From NCBI GenBank assembly GCA_025924755.1, contig JAICHT010000020.1, positions 1 to 21,222 of the forward strand: DNA of 21,222 nucleotides, written 5' to 3'. Source of the DNA: Chitinophagaceae bacterium. Its GTDB lineage: Bacteria > Bacteroidota > Bacteroidia > Chitinophagales > Chitinophagaceae. Made by a program: the position numbers and the translations under genes. Below the pieces are notes generated by a model. That model had not been told where the DNA came from. It did no database searches and saw only the letters and a list, made by a program, of their open reading frames with translations. Positions 6,283 through 14,170 of the stretch are shown piece by piece. Within the stretch, counting starts at the first letter, position 1, and each line of letters starts with the position of its first letter.

Positions 6283-8694
6283 TTATTCCATGATCTGCTC
6301 CAGGTGCGTAAGCTGGCCATCTTTTGTCATGCCTTCTATAATTACACGAAACGATTCGCTAACGTCATTATTATAAAATGAAAGTGTAACGGTATGCTTT
6401 CCTGGCGAAGTGATGATCCTTGGATTCCAGTATAAAGTAGTACGTACATCCCGCTGCTCATTTCGCGGATCAAAAGTGCTGTAGTTGGGCGAGTAAAACT
6501 CTTTTATTGGCGTATATGCCGTAATAGTATTGCTGGCAAGCCCTTTCCCGGCTGCTTTTTGCACATCGCCGCCCCTGCGGGTGTAAATGGCAATTGCGCC
6601 ACCGGCACCACCGCCCGTTGCCCCCATAAAAGGCGGACGCAATACTTTTACATAAGCTACATCGGCCATATTTACCGAAGAAAGCATACTGGCATCAGTA
6701 GGCACTTCATCCAGGAAAAGCTGTGGTGTGCTGCCCCGCCATTGCAAAGTAGTACTGGCACCCGTAGTATTAATTAGAAGGCCGGCTACCCTGCCTTGCA
6801 AGTAAGTAAATATGCTGGGGTACGATGAAGCGGAAGCGTCGTTCACCAAATCAAACTGGTAACCGTCGCCACCCTGAAACAAACCGGATGTATATTTTTG
6901 ATCCAATACTTCCACCGGCGATTTCGTTTTTGCCTTTACCGTTACGGTTTCTAACGTTTTACCTTTTAAAAGCTCCTGCAACTGAAGGTTTTCCTGCGCC
7001 AGCAGGTAATGCCGGTAAGCACCGGTGGTATCAAAAACAGGAGAGAAAAGAAGAAAATTTTTGCCGGCGGTTGTATAGTTAAATGCGGGAAGCCGGTTAT
7101 TCATAAAATGCACCTCAGCGCCGCTCAGCGCCTTCATTTTTTGAAACTGATAATACACATTCAGCGTATCAAAAAATATTACGTTCGGATCATTAAATGT
7201 TCCGTCCGTATGTAATGACTCTACCAGCATTTTGTTAGAGGAATCTTTTTGTTTTATAATAACGATCAGGTTCCCGGCTTCCCGCATTTCGGAAGGGGTA
7301 ATGCCATATACTTTACCGGAAAGCGTGAGGTAAGCTGTGTCTTTCGGAAAAGTAATAACCGGAAGTTTTCCTTTTGCCACATCTTCCCATTTAAAGCGCC
7401 GCCAGCCATGGGTAAGCATTACAAGGTCCAGGTTTCGATTAATAATATCACTGTTGCCGGAAAAATAATACCACGGATTGTATACGTGTCCTTTAATATC
7501 GCCGGTTAAAAGAAGATGCGATATGATATTGTCACTGCTGTCACTTTCTATACCGGCATCTGTTACAGCTATTGAAAGATTTGCTTCCATGCTGTCCGGA
7601 ACCGTTATTTGTATTTCGTCTTTTGCCCGTTTGCTTAATCCCCAATGTTGTACTTCCATCGTGGTAGGGAAGGCGTATTCGTGATTATTGACATAGGTAA
7701 TCCGTTCGGCAATGGCGTTCCAGTTGTTATCAAAAAGGGTAATGGTTAATATGCCGGTCGGGAGTTCAGCCGTAGGTATCACTTCACTTTTAGTGGCCGC
7801 TGTTGTTAAATCTACCGTGGTTTTAAATACCATATGCTGGTGCATAGTACCCACCAGGTGCACGGTTTTTAAATTGTCTCCTACATCATTGGTGCGGTTG
7901 ATCGTAAAGATGCGTTTAGTGCCGGATATGCCTATCTGCATGGATAAACCACTTGCTTTGATATTAGGCAGTGCTGTAGTATGTTCCGCTCCTTTTGCAT
8001 CTTTCCATTTTGCTGTATAAGCAACGCCGGGTTTAGGTATCAGGAAAAAATAGCCCATCCCATCGTGTTGCGCATGTAACGAATCTACTACCGATGTGCC
8101 GCTTACTATCATGCCCTTTACCTGCACGGGCCTGCCCCATTGATCAGCCGCTTTAAATGCAATTTTATTGTTAATACCAGCAACCATATCACCACCTTCC
8201 GGAAAGAATTGCAGCGATGGGATAATGGTAATTTTAGACGATGTAGCTGTAGGGTTTTTTGCAAGTATGCGAATGTCTTTGCTATATAAAAAAGAGGAAT
8301 CAAAATTCAGCATCCAGCGGGTGTAGGCCCGTACATGAACCATATTGCCAGTATAGGAAGCCGGTATATCAAACTGTCCATTCGATGTGGCATCTACAAC
8401 AGGAGATACGGTGTGCGACAATACTTTTCCATTGTCATCTACCCAATCTACATACAAGGTTTTACTATCTGGCGAAGGAAGGATGCCTGCCATCAGGTAT
8501 GCTTTAAACCATATTGTTTCACCGGCATAGTACGATGATTTATCGTAATGCAGGTACATACGCTCCTGCTGGTATTTATCGGCATATACTGCCAGCGTAG
8601 AATCCAGTTTTTGTGCATGGATATGTGTAGAAAACAAACTAATACAACTTATAAAAATGAGGCGGAATATAAAAAGATGGGTTGCTTTTTTCAT
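6283..8694 (-). CDS. exported MG2-like / TonB-plug domain protein without barrel
   Basis: This 803-residue protein has a signal peptide (residues 1-27, ending HIHA/Q). Residues about 28-145 contain the block Y-x-Q-ERMYLHYDKSSYYAGETIWFK, typical of an alpha-2-macroglobulin MG2-like domain. A long beta-sandwich stretch follows. From about 575 a linker (TLETVTVKAKTKSP) leads to a TonB-dependent-receptor plug-like region (about 610-715: FTYLQGRVAGLLI, LFLDEVPTDA, VAYVKVLRPPFMGATGGGAGGAIAIYTRRG). About 90 residues follow, far too few for a 22-strand barrel, so it is not a transport channel. This architecture is common in Bacteroidota with no settled role. A periplasmic or surface scaffold working with SusC-like systems is possible (inference). 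No SusD or FecR-type partner is nearby. Confidence 0.85.
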   Translation of the reverse strand: MKKATHLFIFRLIFISCISLFSTHIHAQKLDSTLAVYADKYQQERMYLHYDKSSYYAGETIWFKAYLMAGILPSPDSKTLYVDWVDDNGKVLSHTVSPVVDATSNGQFDIPASYTGNMVHVRAYTRWMLNFDSSFLYSKDIRILAKNPTATSSKITIIPSLQFFPEGGDMVAGINNKIAFKAADQWGRPVQVKGMIVSGTSVVDSLHAQHDGMGYFFLIPKPGVAYTAKWKDAKGAEHTTALPNIKASGLSMQIGISGTKRIFTINRTNDVGDNLKTVHLVGTMHQHMVFKTTVDLTTAATKSEVIPTAELPTGILTITLFDNNWNAIAERITYVNNHEYAFPTTMEVQHWGLSKRAKDEIQITVPDSMEANLSIAVTDAGIESDSSDNIISHLLLTGDIKGHVYNPWYYFSGNSDIINRNLDLVMLTHGWRRFKWEDVAKGKLPVITFPKDTAYLTLSGKVYGITPSEMREAGNLIVIIKQKDSSNKMLVESLHTDGTFNDPNVIFFDTLNVYYQFQKMKALSGAEVHFMNNRLPAFNYTTAGKNFLLFSPVFDTTGAYRHYLLAQENLQLQELLKGKTLETVTVKAKTKSPVEVLDQKYTSGLFQGGDGYQFDLVNDASASSYPSIFTYLQGRVAGLLINTTGASTTLQWRGSTPQLFLDEVPTDASMLSSVNMADVAYVKVLRPPFMGATGGGAGGAIAIYTRRGGDVQKAAGKGLASNTITAYTPIKEFYSPNYSTFDPRNEQRDVRTTLYWNPRIITSPGKHTVTLSFYNNDVSESFRVIIEGMTKDGQLTHLEQIME

Positions 8695-8851
8695 GAGTGA
8701 TTACATCTGTTCTAAGAAGGCTGTTAAGGTACAGCAAGATAGGTAATAGGGAAAGATGTTAACAGTTCCACAACAAATAATAAAGACAATACTATTGTTG
8801 TAGGAGATTTCAAGATACTGTATTTAATATTGGAAAAGAATTTAGCGGATC

Positions 8852-8911
8852 TGTCATGAGGAACGAGGCATCGATACTTTAATCAGCTACTTCACTAAGC
8901 TTAGCATGACA
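8852..8911. repeat. REP-like inverted repeat element (degenerate)
   Basis: TGTCATG at 8852-8858 and CATGACA at 8905-8911 are perfect 7-base inverted ends of a 60-base unit. Read from the right end, the complement runs TGTCATGCTAAGCTTAG, then GTGAAGTAGC. This resembles the dispersed TGTCATGCTGAGCTTG...GAAGCATC palindromes seen in many bacterial genomes. The left arm is more diverged. It lies 3' of icmF and may help end its transcript. Copy number cannot be judged from one window. Confidence 0.45.
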
Positions 8912-8965
8912 ATTCTATAGTAATTAATAATATGCACAGTATAAAAATTAATTCAGGCAAAGAAG

Positions 8966-11900
8966 CTACATATTCCTTCGGTATTGGCCGCCCACTTCGT
9001 ACAAGGCATGCGTAATTTGCCCAAGTGAACAATATTTAACCGTTTCCATTAATTCGGTAAAAATATTTTCATTGTTTACAGCGGCTACTTTTAACCGCTC
9101 CAAAGCGGCTTCACGCTTCACTTCGCTGCGTTTCCAGAAGGCGTGCAGGTTTTGTATCTGCTGCTCTTTTTCTTCATTGGTACTTCGGATCACTTCATTA
9201 GGTAAAATGGTAGGACTTCCTTTTTTACTCAAAAAGGTGTTGACACCTATCAACGGCAGTTCGCCGGTATGTTTCTGATGCTCGTAGTATAAACTTTCCT
9301 CCTGGATTTTATTTCGCTGGTACATACGCTCCATAGCGCCTAATACGCCACCTCTTTCGTTGATGCGGTCAAATTCTGCCAGTACGGCTTCTTCTACCAA
9401 ATTGGTCAATTCTTCAATAGCAAAAGAACCCTGTATAAAGTTTTCTGTCTTTACTGTTCCTAACTCTCTATTGATAATGAGCTGAATCGCCATTGCCCGG
9501 CGCACACTTTCCTCAGTTGGTGTAGTAATCGCTTCATCGTAGGCATTGGTGTGCAAACTATTGCAGTTGTCATATATAGCATATAAAGCTTGCAGTGTTG
9601 TACGGATATCATTAAAATCTATCTCCTGCGCATGCAGGCTGCGGCCGCTGGTTTGAATATGGTATTTTAATTTTTGGCTGCGGTCGGCTCCTTTGTATTT
9701 GTATTTAATGGCCTTAGCCCAGATACGGCGGGCTACCCGGCCTATCACACTATATTCCGCATCCATACCATTGCTAAAAAAGAACGATAAGTTAGGTGCA
9801 AAATCGTCAATATGCATACCGCGGCTTAAATAATATTCTACATACGTAAAGCCGTTGGCTAATGTAAATGCCAGTTGTGTAATAGGGTTGGCTCCGGCTT
9901 CGGCAATATGATAACCCGATATGGAAACACTATAAAAGTTACGCACCTTCTGGTCAATAAAATACTGCTGTACATCGCCCATTAATTTCAATGCAAACTC
10001 GGTAGAAAAGATGCAGGTATTTTGCGCCTGGTCTTCTTTTAAAATATCGGCCTGTACGGTGCCGCGTACCTGCGATAGCGCTTGTGCTTTTAACTGCTGG
10101 TATATATCCTGAGGCAATACTTCATCACCACTTAATCCCAGCAACTTTAACCCCAAGCCATTATTACCCGCTGGCAATCGTTCGGGAGATGAAGGGTTGT
10201 AATAGCAAGGTTTATTTTGAGACTTAAATTTTTCATTTTGAATTTTCGTTACTTCATCCCACAAACCATTTTGCTCAATATATTTTTCGCATTGCTGATC
10301 AATCGCCGCATTCATAAAAAACGCCAACAGTATCGGCGCCGGACCATTGATGGTCATTGATACGGATGTTTTCGCATCGCACAAATCAAAACCGCTGTAC
10401 AATTTTTTAGCATCATCTATTGTAGCAATGCTTACGCCGCTGTTGCCTACTTTGCCATATATATCGGGCCGGTAAGCCGGGTCTTCACCATATAGCGTTA
10501 CACTGTCAAACGCAGTGGACAAGCGGATAGCAGGCTGGTTGAGCGATACATAATGAAACCGTTTATTAGTACGCTCCGGACCGCCTTCACCCGCAAACAT
10601 CCGCGTAGGGTCTTCGCCCTGGCGTTTTAATTCAAACACACCGGCAGTATATGGAAACTCGCCCGGAATGTTTTCCTGCAATTGCCAGCGCAGCACATCA
10701 CCCCAGTCTTTATATTTAGGCAATACTACTTTGGGAATGTGTGTGCCACTTAACGAAGTAGTAGTAAGCGCTTGCCTGATCATTTTATCGCGAACCTGGT
10801 ATTCAAAAAAGTCGGCAGTATATTTTTTTTGCACCTGCGGCCATTGTTCCAATAATTTCCGGCATTCGGGATGCAGTTGTTCTTCGTATTTTTTTTTGAA
10901 TGCGAGTAATTCCTGAATCGCACTGCTTTCCTTTTCGCTAAGGACGCCTGTTACCTGGTATAGTTTGGAAGCTATCGCACATTGTTCCTGTACCCAGGCA
11001 TCATAGCTGCGGTTATTATCTGTTATTTCGGACAAGTATCGAACCCGTTTTGGAGGAATTATTTGCGATTTTGTAGCCGTGTCCTTTATATGCACTGGCT
11101 CTTGTATATCGCCAAAAATAATTCCCGTTTTAGATGTTACTTTCTGTATTATTTTTTGAAATAATTCGTTGACACCTGCATCATTAAACTGTGAAGCTAT
11201 TGTTCCTATTACAGGCAGTTCTGCATCAGTAGCTGTCCATAAAGCATGATTGCGTTTGTATTGTTTTCGTACATCGTGCAACGCATCTAACGCACCGGCT
11301 TTGTCAAATTTATTAATAGCTATAATATCGGCATAGTCCAGCATATTAATTTTTTCCAGTTGAGAAGCAGCGCCATATTCCGGTGTCATTACATATAAGC
11401 TGATGTCACAATAATCTAATATGGACGCATCACTTTGCCCTACGCCGGCACTTTCTAAAACAATAAAATCATAGCCGGCTTCCCGGCAGATATCAATTGC
11501 TTCCTGTACATATTCACTCAATGCTTTATCGCTTTCACGTGTAGCCAGCGAACGCATATAGGCTCGTGGGGAGGAAATGCTGTTCATACGGATGCGGTCG
11601 CCTAATAATGCGCCGCCCGTTTTTTTCTTGGAGGGATCTACCGAAATAACAGCAATGGTTTTATCGGTAAACGTATGCAAATACCGTCTTACGATTTCAT
11701 CCGTTACACTGCTTTTGCCAGCGCCACCCGTTCCGGTGATTCCTAATACAGGAGATGTGGATGGTTGGCCATTGGTTGTGAGTGCATCGGAAGCTATTAA
11801 TGCTGAACGGTGCACTTGCCCGTTTTCCACATTTGTAATTAGTCGCGCTACCTGCCGTACATCCTTTACTTCACCCAGATTCATGGGTTTTTTATACTGG

Positions 11901-12340
11901 CCATTACCGTTCAGCGGGAAATCACATTTTGCAATTACGTCTTCAATCATTCCTTCCAGGCCCATCTTTCTGCCATCGTCCGGCGAATAAATACGGGTAA
12001 TACCATAGTTCTGCAATTCTTCAATTTCCTGCGGCAGAATAGTGCCGCCACCACCACCAAATATCTTGATGTGGCCGCAACCAGCTTCGTTCAGCAAGTC
12101 TTTCATGTACTTAAAAAATTCTACGTGGCCGCCCTGGTAAGAGGTAATAGCAATGCCTTGTGCATCTTCTTCAATAGCGCATTCTACAATTTCGTGCACA
12201 CTGCGGTTGTGGCCTAAATGAATAATTTCAGCACCCTTACTTTGTAAAATACGGCGCATGATATTGATAGCAGCATCGTGCCCGTCAAAGAGTGATGCGG
12301 CTGTAACAATGCGAACTTTATTATGAAGTTGATGGTTCAT
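8966..12340 (-). CDS. icmF: fused isobutyryl-CoA mutase (IcmF)
   Basis: This 1124-residue protein is an adenosylcobalamin-dependent mutase that interconverts isobutyryl-CoA and butyryl-CoA, built as a fusion. The N-terminal B12 domain carries DGHDAAIN with the cobalt-ligating His21 and a GGGGGT loop near residue 95. A MeaI/ArgK-type G-protein chaperone domain follows, with P-loop GITGTGGAGKSS (about 200-211) and NKFD (343-346). The C-terminal mutase barrel includes PYTAGVF (563-569), GEDPTRMFAGEGGPERTN, and GYHIAEAG (809-816). PYTAGVF and HIAEAG are the IcmF forms; methylmalonyl-CoA mutase has PYTRGPY and HMQEAG. Length agrees with known IcmF proteins. I start it at ATG 12340, because a TTG start further out would place the -7 box inside the gene. 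It stands alone, so the pathway (valine or branched acyl-CoA use) is inferred. A pivalyl-CoA mutase relative is the main alternative. Confidence 0.95.
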   Translation of the reverse strand: MNHQLHNKVRIVTAASLFDGHDAAINIMRRILQSKGAEIIHLGHNRSVHEIVECAIEEDAQGIAITSYQGGHVEFFKYMKDLLNEAGCGHIKIFGGGGGTILPQEIEELQNYGITRIYSPDDGRKMGLEGMIEDVIAKCDFPLNGNGQYKKPMNLGEVKDVRQVARLITNVENGQVHRSALIASDALTTNGQPSTSPVLGITGTGGAGKSSVTDEIVRRYLHTFTDKTIAVISVDPSKKKTGGALLGDRIRMNSISSPRAYMRSLATRESDKALSEYVQEAIDICREAGYDFIVLESAGVGQSDASILDYCDISLYVMTPEYGAASQLEKINMLDYADIIAINKFDKAGALDALHDVRKQYKRNHALWTATDAELPVIGTIASQFNDAGVNELFQKIIQKVTSKTGIIFGDIQEPVHIKDTATKSQIIPPKRVRYLSEITDNNRSYDAWVQEQCAIASKLYQVTGVLSEKESSAIQELLAFKKKYEEQLHPECRKLLEQWPQVQKKYTADFFEYQVRDKMIRQALTTTSLSGTHIPKVVLPKYKDWGDVLRWQLQENIPGEFPYTAGVFELKRQGEDPTRMFAGEGGPERTNKRFHYVSLNQPAIRLSTAFDSVTLYGEDPAYRPDIYGKVGNSGVSIATIDDAKKLYSGFDLCDAKTSVSMTINGPAPILLAFFMNAAIDQQCEKYIEQNGLWDEVTKIQNEKFKSQNKPCYYNPSSPERLPAGNNGLGLKLLGLSGDEVLPQDIYQQLKAQALSQVRGTVQADILKEDQAQNTCIFSTEFALKLMGDVQQYFIDQKVRNFYSVSISGYHIAEAGANPITQLAFTLANGFTYVEYYLSRGMHIDDFAPNLSFFFSNGMDAEYSVIGRVARRIWAKAIKYKYKGADRSQKLKYHIQTSGRSLHAQEIDFNDIRTTLQALYAIYDNCNSLHTNAYDEAITTPTEESVRRAMAIQLIINRELGTVKTENFIQGSFAIEELTNLVEEAVLAEFDRINERGGVLGAMERMYQRNKIQEESLYYEHQKHTGELPLIGVNTFLSKKGSPTILPNEVIRSTNEEKEQQIQNLHAFWKRSEVKREAALERLKVAAVNNENIFTELMETVKYCSLGQITHALYEVGGQYRRNM

Positions 12341-12351
12341 ATGGTAGCAAA

Positions 12352-12381
12352 CAATTGGTACAAAGGTAAAACACAATTGTG
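12352..12381. promoter_or_regulatory. two CAATTG-centred sites flanking the icmF -7 box (possible operator)
   Basis: CACAATTGTG (12372-12381) is a perfect 10-base palindrome. A second CAATTG at 12352-12357 (AACAATTGGT context) lies 22 bases away centre to centre, about two helical turns. The -7 box lies between them, so a dimeric regulator bound at both could block transcription. The regulator is not in the window. Confidence 0.35.
12361..12368 (-). promoter_or_regulatory. -7 box (TACCTTTG) for icmF
   Basis: On the minus strand TACCTTTG is an exact TAnnTTTG match, 20 bases before the ATG at 12340. No clear TTG sits at the -33 position, which suggests the promoter may depend on an activator or be weak. 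Confidence 0.5.
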
Positions 12382-12511
12382 CCGTTTTGTACTCTTGTGC
12401 TTTATTTAAGATTCTGCCTGAAATTTAAATAATTCAAAATCAATACCTTTTTACAGCAGTATAATTGTTTGTCATTCTTTTTTTTATAAAATAGTTAAAA
12501 GAAACTATATT

Positions 12512-13090
12512 GTGCTAACTACCGTGAAGAAACTAGCTGCCATAGTATTGCTTCTTTTGCTATTGTTTAACCTTGCCGGTTACAAACTGTGGTTCTATTA
12601 TGTGCAGGAACAATCAGATGCTCAACTGGTTTCTAACCTGGATCGCCAGCTTTATAACAATCAAGATTTAATTACCCTTCAAATACCACTTTCGCTTCCC
12701 TATCAAACCGATCAAAAAGATTTTGAAAGAGTAGACGGAGAAATTAAACTCAATGGACAGGTTTATAAATATGTAATGCGAAAAGTACAGCAAGGTAAAC
12801 TGATAGTACTTTGTTTGCCCGACCGTGCTAAAACGCGGTTAGAAACTGCTAAAGATGATTTCTTTAAACTGACCAATAGCTTGCAAGCCGGAACACCTGT
12901 TAAAAAGTCAGCGAATTCGAATACTCTTTCTTTAAGTAATTTATTGAGCGAGTTTGATACCCAAGGGCAAAACTGGTTATTGAAACCCTTTATCAAAACA
13001 ATAAAATATACTAATTCTCCTAACAAGGTTAATTATGCAACCCGGTCATTACAACCTCTCGATCAGCCTCCTGAAATGTTCATGATGTAG
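12512..13090 (+). CDS. single-pass membrane protein of unknown function
   Basis: This 192-residue protein has one N-terminal hydrophobic helix (about residues 6-24, a run of leucines ending FNLAGYKLWFYYV), after which the chain should lie in the periplasm. The soluble part includes YNNQDLITLQIPLSLPYQ, then VDGEIKLNGQVYKYVMRKVQQGKLIVLCLPD, and a Ser/Asn-rich linker (about 129-148) before a C-terminal segment ending EMFMM. The VDGEI-x-LNG-x-Y-KYV block looks like a conserved feature of a Chitinophagaceae family I cannot name. Translation must begin at a non-ATG codon: GTG 12512, or GTG 12524 four codons later. It precedes the haloperoxidase cluster in the same direction, but a 167-base gap with two hairpins separates them, so a shared role is uncertain. 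Confidence 0.7.
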   Translation: MLTTVKKLAAIVLLLLLLFNLAGYKLWFYYVQEQSDAQLVSNLDRQLYNNQDLITLQIPLSLPYQTDQKDFERVDGEIKLNGQVYKYVMRKVQQGKLIVLCLPDRAKTRLETAKDDFFKLTNSLQAGTPVKKSANSNTLSLSNLLSEFDTQGQNWLLKPFIKTIKYTNSPNKVNYATRSLQPLDQPPEMFMM

Positions 13091-13108
13091 TAATTACAAA
13101 ATCATATA

Positions 13109-13127
13109 GGCGCCTTCCAGAGGTGCT
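13109..13127 (+). terminator. short GC-rich hairpin after the membrane protein gene
   Basis: GGCGCCT pairs with AGGTGCT (7 bp with two G-U wobbles) around a 5-base loop, 18 bases after the stop codon. No U-run follows, so termination is uncertain. Confidence 0.3.
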
Positions 13128-13149
13128 AAACATTTATTCTAATAATGAC

Positions 13150-13181
13150 TATCTGTGCTGCAAACATTCATAGCACAGATA
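13150..13181. other. 10-bp perfect inverted repeat upstream of the barrel/haloperoxidase cluster
   Basis: TATCTGTGCT (13150-13159) and AGCACAGATA (13172-13181) form a perfect 10-bp stem with a 12-base loop. It lies 76 bases before the ATG of the first barrel gene. No T-run follows, so it may be a terminator of the upstream gene, an operator, or a leader RNA structure. The sequence alone does not decide. Confidence 0.5.
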
Positions 13182-13257
13182 CATTCTATGCTGCTTCCTT
13201 ATAGTTATTATATGCTATGATAGGCTTATAGGGCAAGCAATTACAACATGAACTAAC

Positions 13258-14169
13258 ATGAAAAAAATATTGATATTACCTGCCATGCTGGTGGTGTTGA
13301 CGCATACCCATGCACAAATGCCGGATGATGGCTTTACCATGAAAAAAGGCGAATTATGCCTTGTAGCCGGTTATGAACAGAGTGCCTGGAAAGAGTATTG
13401 GGAGGGCACTCGTCTTCGTCAAAATGAAAATGTCGGCATGTTTACGTCCAAAGCCTTTATGCCTATGGCAGGCTTTGGCATTACAGATAAATTAATTGTA
13501 TTTGCATCACTACCTTATATAAATAACAGTTCCAGTGCTGGTTATATGGAAGGGAAAAAAGGTTGGCAGGATGTATCCGCCAGCGCTAAATACCAGTTGT
13601 TGCAGAAACAAAGCAAGGCACTCCTTTTTCGACTTTTCGGAACGGCTGGCTTCTCTTTACCAGTGACGCATTACCCTCCTGACTTTTTACCCTTTTCCAT
13701 TGGTATTGGCAGTAAAACAGCGCAGGCACGCCTCATAGCCCACACGGTTGTAAATAATCATTTTTTTACCACGCTGCAAGCCGGGTATATTGCCAGGGCC
13801 AATATAAAAGTAGACCGCATCACATATTATACTGACAAGCAATATTATAGCAACGAGATGCGGATACCCGATATGGTAGAAGGCAGTGTACAAGCCGGGT
13901 ACACCAGTAACCGGTTTCGTGCCGATGTGCATTACCGCACGGCCCAAAGCACCAGTGGCAGTGATATACGCTTAAATGATATGCCTTACCCGGGTAATAA
14001 AATGAATATGCAAATGGCAGGCGTATATGGCTTATTGTGGGTACCGGGTGTAAATGGTTTAGGCATTGGCGTAACAGCCGATAAGGTTTTTGCCGGAAGA
14101 AATGTAGGCAAAGCATTTATGTGGATGGCCGATGTGCAATATGTATTCACCCCTTTTAAAAAGAAGTAA
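13258..14169 (+). CDS. outer-membrane beta-barrel (transporter-like), partner of the haloperoxidase lipoprotein
   Basis: This 303-residue protein has a signal peptide (residues 1-19, ending THAQ). The mature chain is full of amphipathic strands typical of a 10-14 strand outer-membrane barrel: MKKGELCLVAGYEQSAW, MPMAGFGITDKLIVFASLPYI, GWQDVSASAKYQLL, LFRLFGTAGFSLPV, FFTTLQAGYIARA, MVEGSVQAGYTSNRFRADVHYRT, and a last strand WMADVQYVFTPF before a KKK end. The GITDKL-x-VFASLPY pattern is shared with the MetA/phenol-degradation-like barrel group. The stop codon is followed after a single base by the ATG of the haloperoxidase-type lipoprotein, so the two are translationally close and surely co-transcribed. 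A role in passing substrate or product of that enzyme across the outer membrane is inference. Confidence 0.78.
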   Translation: MKKILILPAMLVVLTHTHAQMPDDGFTMKKGELCLVAGYEQSAWKEYWEGTRLRQNENVGMFTSKAFMPMAGFGITDKLIVFASLPYINNSSSAGYMEGKKGWQDVSASAKYQLLQKQSKALLFRLFGTAGFSLPVTHYPPDFLPFSIGIGSKTAQARLIAHTVVNNHFFTTLQAGYIARANIKVDRITYYTDKQYYSNEMRIPDMVEGSVQAGYTSNRFRADVHYRTAQSTSGSDIRLNDMPYPGNKMNMQMAGVYGLLWVPGVNGLGIGVTADKVFAGRNVGKAFMWMADVQYVFTPFKKK

Positions 14170-14170
14170 C

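Noticed and set aside
8770..8801. ACAACAA/TTGTTGT inverted repeat with an 18-base loop in the gap upstream of the MG2/plug gene
   Set aside because: A 7-bp A-T-rich stem with a long loop is expected by chance in such sequence, and nothing else supports a function.
11577..11990. 137-codon plus-strand open frame inside icmF
   Set aside because: It is a shadow of the conserved G-domain on the other strand, with no recognisable motif or promoter.
12341..12376. 12-codon extension of IcmF from a TTG codon
   Set aside because: The -7 box lies inside it, and the B12 domain begins just after ATG 12340.
14132..14170. 13-codon N-terminal extension of the haloperoxidase-type gene
   Set aside because: It overlaps the end of the barrel gene and would put a polar stretch before the lipoprotein signal; ATG 14171 fits both.
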